A stretch of 64,000 bases of DNA. It comes from Neofusicoccum parvum. Taxonomy: Eukaryota > Ascomycota > Dothideomycetes > Botryosphaeriales > Botryosphaeriaceae. Positions 34,185 through 45,099 of this stretch are shown here, in pieces. Position 1 is the stretch's first letter, and each line of letters begins with the position of its first letter. The translations under genes and the position numbers were made by a program. Below the pieces are notes generated by a model that saw only the letters and a program-made list of their open reading frames with translations, did no database searches and had not been told where the DNA came from. The stretch covers positions 744,001-808,000 of the forward strand of contig CP087214.1 of NCBI GenBank assembly GCA_020912385.1, read 5' to 3'.

Positions 34185-34729
34185 CTAAACCTTGGCAGGC
34201 CCAATAGGCCTGCCCCTCTTGGGCAGAGTCCAGGGCTTCTCGCAGACAATCTGGAAGAGCCGTCAGTACAGGATTCGACCAAATCAGAGCGTGGAAAGAA
34301 CGTACCTCGCCCTCGCTGTATGCCCAGAAATACACTATCATGCCAATAATGTAGTACAGACCGGCATTTGTTCCCTGGTAGATCAAGAGAGCCACCAGCG
34401 CACTCAGAGGGTATATAATCAGACGGGTCTCAATCGAGCGGTGGAACGACGAGCCGGCGATGAAGCTGAGCGGCCACTCGTAGGCGAGCCCGAAGAGACC
34501 GAGGATGAGGTTGATAATTTGGAGGGCGGGAATGGGCTTCACAGCACCGTCGAGGTTCTTCGTGAGAAAGTCCCAGAAGATCTTGGGCCAGAAGAAGCCT
34601 TCAATTGCGGCGGCGACCTGGTCTGGAAGCCGTCAGTATGGTGAAGCAGCGCTGAGTGGCGTGAGACATACAGATTGCCGCGGTGAGCACAATCAGACGG
34701 GCCCAGTGGTTTTTGATTAGCTTGCCCAT
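34185..34729 (-). CDS. pro41: PRO41/NoxD-like membrane protein (p22phox-like partner of NADPH oxidase)
   Basis: Exons 34729-34672, 34622-34306 and 34250-34185, with introns of 49 and 55 nt, give 146 residues. The start is MGKLIKNHWARLIVL. Four hydrophobic segments follow at about residues 10-30, 48-68, 85-100 and 104-122. The conserved-looking blocks are IEGFFWPKIFWDFLTKNLD, GLAYEWPLSFIAGSSFHRSI and YFWAYSEGE, and the tail is basic with the PWTLPKRGRP motif. From memory this pattern and length match the ER membrane protein PRO41 (about 136 residues in Sordaria, called NoxD elsewhere). Studies in Podospora and Botrytis found it to be required with, and to bind, the NoxA/Nox1 oxidase in the manner of p22phox. 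The assignment is by recall, so an alignment is needed. The next gene on the right is NoxA, divergently transcribed. Confidence 0.7.
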
Positions 34730-37639
34730 GGTGGCGGATTAAAAATTTGAGCGAATGTATAAGGTTGTGGAGAGAAACCCGACCAGCGGAGCGAACGAAC
34801 GTGAGGCGCAAACTGAGCAGTCGTGCGGCGGCTGGAGCTCAGAAGCAGCCTCAGGACGGGCGCTGCTGGGTAGGTATATTCGCTACGGAGGTAAATGAGG
34901 CCTCTGCCCAGGAGGAGCTCCAAGCGTGGCGGAGGCGGTTTCGGTCTCAGAGTGTCGAGGAAGCCGGGCTGTAACGAAGTCGACGTCGGAGGACATGGCG
35001 GGCTTTAGGGCAGACAGCGGGCCCTAGGCGCTGGCATTGACGATGGGCAGCGGGGAGGACGCTCGCATGGATTTGGCGCATGGATGCGCTGTGGATGGCT
35101 GCAGGCAAGCGGCTGGCGTGCCTGGGCGGGGCTTGGCCGCCGCGCACACGGCCCAGCACAGCGCCCGCGCGCCGATTAAGCGCCCGCGGCCGAACCAGCG
35201 CACGCCACACCAGGGCCCAGCGGCCGCCCGCCCAGCCAACCACCGCCTGCAGCCCGCGGTGCAGCCTCCCGTCTCCGCAATTAGCACCATCGCCGGGCGC
35301 CCTGCACGCAAAATGTCACACCCGCCGGGGTCGTGACACCCGGCGCTGCTGCACCGATTGGCAGATCCGGCCAGCGCGGCGTCCACGCTACGCCCGCTCG
35401 ACCTCGCCCACCGCTGACCGCTGCGGAGTGACTCGGCGCGTGCTGGGTGCAGAACGAGGCTGCCAACATCACTGTCACCACCCGCCCAGCTGTTCGCAGC
35501 AGCTCCGGCGCCGGCACATCCCGGCCGCGCCCAGCTCCCAGAGCCGCGCAGCAGGCGGTCTGACATCGTGCTCGCGGCGATCACCACCGCGGCGGTGGCA
35601 TCGGCGAGACAGCAAGCTTCTCAGCCTCTGCCTCAGGTCTCAGCAGGCCCGGGAACTGGAATTGTCCAAGCCGTGCGCGGATCCATGAGGCAGCGCATGT
35701 TCGAGGCCGTTAGAGCCGGGGCTTGATTATGCATCGCACATCGTCACATCACTCACGGATGGCGGCGGTGCCGTCTCCACGGGCGTTATCGATACGGCGC
35801 CTGCAAAGAGCAATATTTCCAAGAGATGCTAAGGCTTTTGGCGAATGTATCCCGTGCAGAATCGCCGTCGGATGGGGCGCGCCGACAATGCCCGCGGCAG
35901 AGGCGTCTGCCATTGGCCGTGCGCGGCTGCTCGCTGCTGCAGGCACAGAGTGCGCGCCCGCGCAGCAGGAGGATTCGGGGCACATTCTAGAGCGCCGGGC
36001 GGCGTCAGCAGTCGCGGAGCGGGATCGATGGTGTTGAGTGCCGCGACTAATGGACCTGTCCGGTGATCAGCTTCTTTGCGCGGCTTTGGTGCGTCAGCCT
36101 CTATCGGCGGGCGCTGAGCGCTTCGAGGCGGGCGCCCGTTGGCTGGCCGGGGGAGGCGTCTTTTGGCGTCTGACAGGGGAGGCTGCACATCCCGCTCGCT
36201 AGCGAGCGAGTGGCCAGGGACAGCTGCAGTGCCTGTCACCGCCTTGCGCCCCATCCAGCCAACGCTCGACAGCTCCAAGGCACTCATCATGAAGCCCAGC
36301 CCGGCCATGGGGAGCTTCCGTGCCGTACAGAGCGAGCCGCAGGGATCGCTGCAGCTCGCAAACCTCCACGCCGTCCGCATCCACAGCCTGCTATCAATCC
36401 ACTGCCTGCCGCCCCGTGGCTCCCCAACGCAGCTCGCCCGCCGCGCCCCGCGTCCGCCTCCGATCCTGCAGCCGTGAAGACAAATACTCGTTGAGCCGGT
36501 GATCGCTCGCGCCCCGTCTGGACGGCCGATCGCTTTTGCACGCCTCACACGTTCCTACGGCGCTTCACGTTTCGTCCGTCTACCACAGCAGCGCGTCTGA
36601 AGCGCTCGCGCCCCTCGAAAACACCAAGCGAGCGCCCATCGCCAGCTCGCCCGGATCCAGCACGTCACCCCCAGAGACACCAACGTCTTCGCCAGCTTGC
36701 GCCGATGCACACGAGGCTGCGAAGAACATAATCGCCGTCGTCCAATCGCGCCCAGCACCGCCGCGCCGCAGCTGCTTCAGCAGGCGCCCACCGACGCCCA
36801 CCGCCTGCGTATACAAGACGGCCACGCCTACGCACCCCAGCGCTCACGCGGAGCTCACGCGGAGGCGAATTGCTGCGGCAAGACTTGAGCCTTCTCGGCA
36901 AGAGCTGGAAACTGGGCCAAAGAGGAAGCACTAAGAATTGAATATGTGCCTGGTCGGAGCGTCGCAGACTTGACACGCCTGTCAGACAGCATCGCGACGG
37001 GCCACCCCCTCGACTAGTCCCGCTCCCGCCACCCACCCGCCACCAGCCTCCACAACTGCATGATCGCCAGCGCCTTTCTGGACACTGCCCTGAAAATCCC
37101 CAGCCCGGCATTGTTGCGTCCTGAAGTAGCCATTCAAGCAACCGCCAAGCTCTCGCCCGGAACGATCGAAGAGCCTCTTTCCCGGTCTCACTTCCAGATC
37201 CTCCGCTTCTGCCGTCCAGACCCGCAAATTACAGCAAACCGCGCCGGCGCCTGAGCGCTGCCTGATCGCCCTCAGATTGCAGGCACGAGACAGTCTGCGC
37301 ATCCGACTCCCCCGCCCGAGGCTCGCCCTAAAAAGCTTGTCCTTGTATCCCTCCCAGTCACTTAACGACCTTAACGAATCTCTGTTTTCCTTCTGGGATT
37401 CCTTTTCTTCCTTGCACTTCGCTGGTCGGTTGTCGCCTCTGCATACCCCCATCCATTCTTTTATGAATACCTATTTCGGCTCTACGCTCTTTTAATTACC
37501 TGGACACGAAGAAGCGTGTCTGCTTGCAGCTCGCATTCGATCCAACAATACCCAAGAACGGCCCCAGGCGTGTTGATTGTCGGTGGTTGAACGATCCGCT
37601 TTTCCCTCCAACAGACAACACCGCTGCGAATTGCCCAAG
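34730..37639. promoter_or_regulatory. 2.9 kb region between divergent PRO41-like and noxA genes
   Basis: No supported gene lies here, although GC-rich frames occur on both strands. It must contain both promoters. The right end, about 37310-37470, is CT-rich (many CTTCC and CCTT runs), typical of a fungal transcription start region, and the noxA ATG follows about 170 bases later. A 16-base perfect palindrome is at 36193-36208. Confidence 0.45.
36193..36208. repeat. 16-base perfect palindrome CGCTCGCTAGCGAGCG
   Basis: The sequence equals its own reverse complement across all 16 bases. Its 8-base centre CGCTAGCG also occurs at about 56842-56849. It could be a site for a dimeric DNA-binding protein or chance in GC-rich DNA. 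Confidence 0.5.
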
Positions 37640-39446
37640 ATGGCTGCATCGCGGTCGTGGACATCCCACTTCACATTGAGGAAGCTGTTCTTCTACTTCT
37701 TGTTCCATGGACTACACATCGGCCTCTTCGCCTTCGGCTGGTACGTCGCCTGAGCCTTTGGAATTGCGACAACAAGCTGACAACGAGACAGGTACAAGCA
37801 AGCATCGGACCAAAGGTTGGCCGCTCTGAACGGCCTTAAGTTCTCTGTCTGGATCTCTCGTGGTGCCGGTCTGGTCCTGTCTTTCGATGTCCTCTTCATC
37901 CTTCTGCCTATGTGCAGGACGCTTCTCCGCATCGTGCGCCCGAAGATTCGATGGCTACCCCTCGACGAATCCCAGTGGTTTCACAGACAAGTGGCCTATG
38001 CGATGCTTTTCTGGACGTGCTGGCATGTGCTTGCGCATTACGTGAAGTGAGTGTCTGGTATTTCTACGAAGAAGAAAAATACTGACAAAACTAGCTTCTT
38101 CAACGTTGAGAAGACCCAGGTCCGTCCGGAGCTGGCGGTTCAGATTCACTACGCGCAAGCTGGCGGCATCACTGGTCACATCATGCTACTATGTATGCTT
38201 CTTATCTACTCGACCGCACACCACAGAATTCGGCAACAGTCTTTCGAGACCTTCTGGTATACGCATCACCTGTTCATCCCGTTCCTTCTGGGCATGTACA
38301 CGCATGCTACGGGCTGCTTCGTGAGAGACACCGTTCCGCCGTTCTCTCCGTTTGCTGGTGCCAACTTCTGGAACCACTGCATTGGCTACCAGGGCTGGCG
38401 TTGGGAGCTGTGGGGAGGTGGCATCTACCTGTTCGAGCGCCTCTACCGTGAGGTCAGGGCAAGGCGGGATACCCAGGTCGTGAAGGTCGTCAGGCATCCG
38501 TACGGTAAGTGCAGGTGGCGTTCTTTCTCCAGATCACAACTAATCAGATATACTAGACGCTGTTGAGATCCAGTTCACCAAGCCCTCGATGAAGTACAAG
38601 CCCGGCCAGTGGCTCTTCCTCAACTGCCCGTCTGTCAGCGGCTACCAGTGGCACCCGTTCACCATCACTTCTTGCCCGTACGATCCGTACATCTCGGTCC
38701 ACGTTCGCCAAGTTGGTGATTTCACGCGCGCTCTCGCCGACGCTCTCGGTGCGGGCCCTGCTCAATCAAAGCTCTACGATGATATGGACCCTATGGGCAT
38801 GTACGAAATCGCGCTGCAACACGGCCAGGAGATGCCTCAAATCCGCATCGACGGTCCGTACGGAGCGCCAGCTGAAGATGTCTTTGACAATGAAATCGCC
38901 GTCCTCATCGGTACAGGTATCGGTGTAACTCCCTGGGCTGCCATTCTCAAGAATATCTGGCACATGCGCCTTTCTCCCAACCCGCCCAAGCGTCTCCGCC
39001 GTGTCGAGTTCATCTGGGTGTGCAAGGACACTAGCTCTTTCGAATGGTTCCAGGCGCTGCTGTCGTCTCTAGAGGCCCAGTCCATGGGGTCTGCTGACCC
39101 CGATGGCAACGAGGATTTCCTCCGTATTCACACGTACCTGACGCAGAAGGTGGATGCTGACACCGCCAACAACATCGTTCTCAACTCGGTCGGCACTGAC
39201 AAGGACCCCTTGACCGAGCTCAAGTCACGGACGAACTTCGGCCGCCCCGACTTCCCCAAGCTGCTTACCGGCATGCGTGATGGTATCATGACCCGCACTT
39301 ATATGGGCGGTCTTGAGAGCAGCCTGCGCACCGACGTCGGAGTCTACTTCTGCGGTCCCAGCGTCGCTGCTCGTGACATCAAGAGGGCGTGCAAGACAGC
39401 AACATGTCCGGACGTGCGGTTCAGATTCTGGAAGGAGCACTTCTAA
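37640..39446 (+). CDS. noxA: NADPH oxidase catalytic subunit, NoxA type
   Basis: Transfers electrons from cytosolic NADPH via FAD and two hemes across a membrane to O2, making superoxide for differentiation and signalling. Exons 37640-37740, 37792-38046, 38095-38504 and 38557-39446 give 551 residues, the length of fungal NoxA; NoxB is longer at the N-terminus and NoxC carries EF hands. The membrane half has paired heme histidines in FHRQVAYAMLFWTCWH and FWYTHHLFIPFLLGMYTHATG. FAD binding is at HPFTI (His288). NADPH-binding motifs are GTGIGVTPW (from residue 374), FIWVCKDTSSFEWF and VYFCGPS (Cys521). The C-terminus WKEHF ends in the Phe typical of the family. The start in MAASRSWTSHFTLRKLFFYF is the usual NoxA N-terminus. 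Its divergent neighbour is the probable partner PRO41/NoxD. Confidence 0.95.
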
Positions 39447-40844
39447 GTGCTCTTCTATCTTTCCTTCCACTGTCATGTCTTTATCAGAAGCGTTCTCAAG
39501 CGATCAGCGAAATGGAAGCTGAAGGAAGTTGGAGAAGCAATATCCGAGTTGTGTATTGATGCAGCAGATATGAGAAATCCGCCTGCGCTGTGGATGTATG
39601 GTCTTTTCTTCTGTTTTTGTTTTTTTGAACTTGATTCGTTCCGTCTCGTTCACGCTACAATCACCCCCTTCTCTATCCTTCCCGCCACCACCACCATCTA
39701 AATTCCGCCCGTATCTTGTAGCTTATAGTACCATCATCATCATCCGTTCCGGCCGGTAGGGATTTCCCGAGATATCCAACCCCAAATTCTGAAAGAAAAA
39801 AAACAAAGCGCATTCATTGCCGCTCAATTTCTGTTTAAACTTCACGGCTCGTCTGCTCTTGCTCCTACGTGATGTGAAATGCCATGTCCTGTTCTCAAAC
39901 ACCTAAGGACAAGCTTTCCAAAGGCTGAGCTTTATGCATAAATCCCTACTTCTATCATCGCGATGCTAGCTTTGGAGGCTTCCTAGGCTCCGGTGTTGCG
40001 TCACGAACTACTTGACGGAAAAAACCTGTTGGCAGCAATATGAAGGGGTAGCGTGGGGATCCACCTGGCCCTTGGCCTACGCCAATATACTTGCACGAAA
40101 TTGTGCCAGACCCAGTCTGTAGAGCGCGCCGAGGTTAGCGCAACTTGACAAAGAGCGGTATATGTGGTTGCAACTCCATCGTCACACATGCACACGCACG
40201 ACACAACACACCTCCCACGACAGGCCAAAAAGCTCCGTCGGCCCAACAAAGAACGGCAACCAGGCAGCCGAAAAACAACTACATGCCAAGGTGACAAATG
40301 CCATGACCGGACCGAGAAGTCGCTCTCTTGGCGCCGGTTTCACAATATCATGCATGCAGTTTTAGAGTTGCAGTGTTCCTGAATATCTCTTGCTCCCCAT
40401 CCCGGTCATGGTCTTACAGTCCTTCCCGCACGTTCCTGGATTCGTTCTGGACCTACCCCGGTTTTTGATTATCTTTTTCTCTTTCTTTCCCGCCAATCAA
40501 TATCCCCTGTCTCAGGAATATTCTCTTTGCCTGGGATCAGGGGGCGTCAATGCGATCGAGAGGACGACTTCCGCCCGCCCGCCCGTGTCGTGTGTGGGCT
40601 GTGGATCACACCAGTGTCTGCTCACCGTCATGTTGTGCACGTCGAGACGACGGTCGCCAGTGAAGACGCCTCTTTCCCACGGATCTGCACCGCATTGGTG
40701 ACGCGCTGATTGCATACTTGCTTCATTGCTTCCGTGCTTCTAATTCAAATCCACGCGTGCCTCGACAAACCTCGGCATCGTTGCGAACATCAACATTCAT
40801 ACAGTCATACCGCAGCTTTTGCTTTTGCCCCCTTTTCCCCTCGC
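39447..40844. other. convergent spacer between noxA and the heme-thiolate peroxidase
   Basis: Holds the 3' ends of two genes facing each other; CAT repeats lie near 39732-39742. I found no gene in it. Confidence 0.45.
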
Positions 40845-42501
40845 TCACTTCGCGTACGTGCCGTCGCTCTTCAGCTGGCTGTATCCGGGGTACTTCGCCA
40901 GCGCGCTCTCGTCCCACGCCTTCCCGCCCAGCTCGGGGCAGCCCAGGCCGTTGATGGCGGAGTTGAGCGCGTCGCCTAGCTGGCCCAGCGGCGCCGTCAG
41001 ATCCTTGACCAGGCCCTTGAGCAGGTCGGGCGCGAACTGGAAGGCCGCCTGGAAGCCGAAGCAGGCGAGGTTGTTGCCCGACGTGAGCGTGGCGAGGTTG
41101 TAGAGCCCGCCCGTCAGGTCGGCCGGGTCGACGCCAGTGAAGGAGTTTGTGGTGCCGGTGTTGCCGCCGATGGAGAGGAACTGCGGGTGCTCGAGGGCGG
41201 CGGCGTTGAGCTGGGAGGGTGTCAGTCAAGGTCTGTTGGAGGTTTTGTTTGGGGGTCGGGTGGGGGAGGGGAGGACTGACGTCGAGAGCGAAGAAGGGGA
41301 TGGTGTATTCGTCGCCGATGGCACGCTTATACCAGTTGTCGGGGATGCGTTCGTGGCCAGGGTTCTGTGGAGCCTCGTTGTTAGTGTGTTGTTCCCACTC
41401 TCTGTTATTGTGAAGTGGACAAGTGGCGGGCGGGTGATGTGATGACTTACATGCACTAAGTCGTCGTCCGGGCCGGTGAACCCGAAGAAGCTCTTCAGAA
41501 CCTCCTTGGTCAGCACGCCCTCTGGGTTCTCGGCGCTTTTGTTGCTCATGAAGCGGTAGATGAACGTGTACGCTGCAGGCTGCACAAGAACACCTGAGAA
41601 GGGCGCGTTGAAGAAGTACGGGTTGTTCTCGATACTCTGCTGGAAACGCTCGACACGGAAATCGGTCAGCACGCCCAGCCCGTAGTTGGATTGGTCGTTA
41701 GGGATCGCGGCTTGTTTGGCGAAGAGGGCGTCCCACTGCGAGCGGACGACAGCGAAGTTGTTACCGCTATAGTGATGGGTGTCAGTCCTGTGTGCATGTG
41801 CGGTGGAAGGACGCAGGAGGCATGGATCAGGTCAGGACATACTACTGGTACAGGTCACCACGGGTAGGTGATACATCGGTCTCGTACTTGTTGTGCGAGC
41901 CCGAAAGGCCTTGAGGCTGCGTGAGGAGGTTGAGTAGGTCGGTGGTGGGTGGTGCGCCACCGATGGACCAACCAAGTCCATCACCGTCCATTACTGCGCC
42001 GTAAACAGACAGGAATGTGCCGAGATCAACGCCCATGCCGTATACTGAGCCCGCTTCAGTTGATGTTATGTGCGTATGGTAGTGAGCCTACTTACCCGAA
42101 TTTGTGGCCTCCACAAACTGTGTGATAGTGGCAACGCCATTGCTAGACAGGGATAAGCACGTTGGTTGGGTGATCTCCATGTGTAAGAGGCTTACTGTGG
42201 TATGAAGTTACTGTGAAGTGTCAGTGTCTGATCTCCTTAAGGATTAAAAGAGTCCTTACTGGTTTGCTAGCGCATTAAGACCCGGGCATGGTCCTCGAAT
42301 GTCTCCAGACCCAGGAGCCACGAAGGCGTGCTCTCCTGAAACATCAATCCTCTGTGCTTCGGCGTTGAAACCCGGGCTGATGCCATTGATTCTCTTCTCC
42401 TTGTGGGAGGTTTGCGCGGCGTATTGCTTTGCGAGAGCCGGAAAAGCGGAGGCTTGACCGGCAAGTGCAGCAGCACCCAGTGTGAACCAGGAAGAATGCA
42501 T
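40845..42501 (-). CDS. secreted heme-thiolate peroxidase/peroxygenase (peroxidase family 2)
   Basis: Uses H2O2 to oxidise, halogenate or oxygenate organic substrates. Seven exons (42501-42260, 42210-42196, 42142-42096, 42044-41843, 41766-41451, 41364-41281, 41210-40845) give 423 residues. Residues 1-19 are a signal peptide (MHSSWFTLGAAALAGQASA). The heme-thiolate motif GPCPGLNALAN has the proximal Cys72 ligand. The second exon is only 15 nt and restores the expected LANHNFIPHNGVATITQF. The Mg/distal-acid motif, EHD or EGD in characterised members, reads Glu156-Thr157-Asp158 here, followed by Arg163 and DLYQYGNN. SIENNPYFF offers the later conserved Glu. At 423 residues it is at the long end of the family, with a C-terminal extension. 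Substrate unknown. It is transcribed toward noxA. Confidence 0.9.
42196..42210 (-). other. 15-nt microexon of the heme-thiolate peroxidase gene
   Basis: A GT donor (42195-42194) and an AG acceptor (42212-42211) bound a 15-base exon that supplies most of HNFIPH. Skipping it keeps frame but deletes five residues next to the heme ligand motif. Confidence 0.75.
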
Positions 42502-45099
42502 CTTGGGGATGATAGGGGTATAGGAAGAGAGGTTAAGGGGACGGGTTGCAAGGACACAGTCGCCCAGGGATGCCCTCTGTCGATCGGAACACAGGCGAAC
42601 TGTATATATACGCGTCCATCACGAGTGCTTCATGGCGGTGTCCAAGGCACCAGACCGCCACAAACATCAGCGGCCTCTTTTCTTAACGCCGAGGGCGTGT
42701 GGTGGCCAGTCGAAGCGCCTCGGCATCTTTCCATCGTGCAAGGGCCCGGGCTGAACTGGAGAGGAGAAGAGGCGGCCGAACTACCCCACAAGTTGGCGGG
42801 TTCAACGAAGTGTACGCCATGCAAGGGAAGGTTGCCTGAGAGGGCAATTGATCTGATGGGCGACTTCCCGAAAGAGGCGCATGATCGGCCAGTGGCGTCA
42901 AGCTTATCATCTGAGTTGCAGCGCTAGAGAAGTGACGGCGAACCACGCGTGGAGAAAGCAACCAAAAGCAGCACGCGGAAGCCTGAGAAGGCGCACTAAG
43001 GCTAAAGTATTTCCACTTCTGGTTCACCCTCGCGCAGATCTCTGAGTAAGGCTGATTGCTGATTGGCCCAGTCGAAGGCTTTAGTTTGTTAGACTCGGGA
43101 GAGCTGATGCCGTTGCCATGTGCAGCATTGCGGCCGACCGCCATCCCCGGATTGCCTGTTGCGATGACGCGTTGGCGTAAGCAGGGCTCGCCTTTTTCTC
43201 CTTGCAGGGCCGAAGGGTGGCCGCGTTCTTGCTTGATTTTGGTTGACTGTTCCGAATGAGGCGGGCCTCCGGGGAGGCAAGCACCGCTTGGAAAGAAGGC
43301 CGCGAAGTTGGATGTTTGCAGGCAGATTCGCAAGAGTGCAACTATGTTGTCTCGTTTGGCGCGGTCGGTCGGACGGGGCTAGAAGGCGATGTCGAACAGA
43401 TGACGATGGAGCCAAAGGCGGGCCGCGCGCCGGTGGATGCTCCTCCCGCGTCTTGGACACCATCTTCTTGTGCCCCGCACCCAAGACATCTTGCATGGTC
43501 TATCGCCGAGGCACAGTCTGTGCGGTCCAGCTGCAGTGGCGGCGAAGAAGCGCCTCAGTGTCTTGTGAAGCACGTCTGGTGGTATCCCTTCGGCCCTCCG
43601 TGACAGCTGAGACTGGGCCATATTGCATTTTCTAGGGCAGCCTGCATGTGATGGGGCATTTATTTTAGCCCGAGGCCGCAAACATGCATCCGGCATGAAA
43701 ATGGGTTGACATTCTATTTCTGCAGTGCAACTAAGGCGCCACGCTGTGCAACCAGATCTTTCCCGAAACGCCAGTGCCGGCAACCGCGAATGCGACGACT
43801 GTTGTGGAAGAGGCGAGCGCGCGAGTAATATGAGTAAGATTCAGCGGACTGGCCGCCGTCGAGTGGATTTCACGCTGGCAGTCGGCGGACGACGAGAGAT
43901 CGACAGTGGCCACGTGAGCGGAGAGGGCGGGTGAGAAAGGTACAAGAAGTTGGGCGGTTGCTGCTCACGCCGGGGAAGCGAGAGACCCCCAGAGAGCCGG
44001 GACCACACTGACCACTGCGCTGGACACGCGAACCGGGGAACGGTGACACGCAGGTGGCACGGGCAGGATGGCGCAAGCCAAGTGCCGGACGGACACGTGC
44101 CTGGCGCGTCGAGGAATACGGCCGGCGACAACTGCGACGAGTCCACGGAGCCCACGGCCTCATTTCGCTTCTTCCCCTCCAGGACGGCGATGACGATGCT
44201 GCCAAGCTGGACCAGGGCACGACGACGCGGCAGCTGACCGACCCCGAGATTGGCAGGCTGGCAGGGCAGCCACTGGTTGCGGCGGGAAGACGCTGACGCC
44301 GACGCTGGCGGCAGTGCAGCCGCCACAGCTCCACCGCGCGATTTCCAGCGGGCAACGGCCTGCGGCGGGCAGAGGGCGGGCGGGCTCAGGGTCCCGGCGA
44401 GGGCTGAGCGCGGAAGGTGCAGCTGTTCGCCGCCACCTCGCCGCCTGCCCTCCCCCAGTGCACGGTCCGTCTTCTGCGCCGGCCCCGAAGCTTAGCATGG
44501 CCTTAGGTCGTTTTCGGCCGCCGCAGGCCTCGACTGCTCGACCACCACTGTGGAAACATCGCAGAGCCCTCCAAAGCCGCCAAAACACCCAGTTTTTCAG
44601 CTTAGGCATTCCCTCGACTTGCCTGTTGCGGTGCTGCCGCGCGGGTGCCGCTGCCTGCAGTCGCGATATTCGCGCACCCACGCCCTTTGTCATGTAACAT
44701 TTCAGCTAGCCTGCCTTTGTCAAGGCCGTCAGACGAAAATGCCTCAGCTAGCCGTTTCTCCATCCAGACACACCGCCGCAGCCAGGGCCTGCCAGCAGCA
44801 AGATCGTGTCTCTCCGCGCCAGATCTCAACCGACAGGATCTGGAGGAAACCACACAGCCACGACGCACCGTCAATCCCCAGAAAATCCCGCACCACGAGC
44901 GCCGTCGCGATGACATGCGCCGTCCGCGGCACTCTCCAGTATATGAGCTCTCAATTCAACGTGCATCCTCGCTGCTTCCCTCGCTTTTCCCGCTCTCGTG
45001 CGTCGCCTGCTGCCCTGCGTTCCAGCAGTTGCTCCTTGTCTTCACTCTCTGCCCGCCTGTGAAACGCCCGGAGAAAACTCCTGCCCCTTTCTCGCACCC
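42502..45099. promoter_or_regulatory. 2.6 kb region between divergent peroxidase and P-type ATPase genes
   Basis: Neither strand has a frame with family features, and composition is GC-rich through 43.9-44.5 kb. The left end holds the peroxidase promoter: TATATATACG at about 42602-42611 lies roughly 105 bases upstream of its ATG and could be a TATA element. The right end has CT-rich tracts before the ATPase start. Confidence 0.45.
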
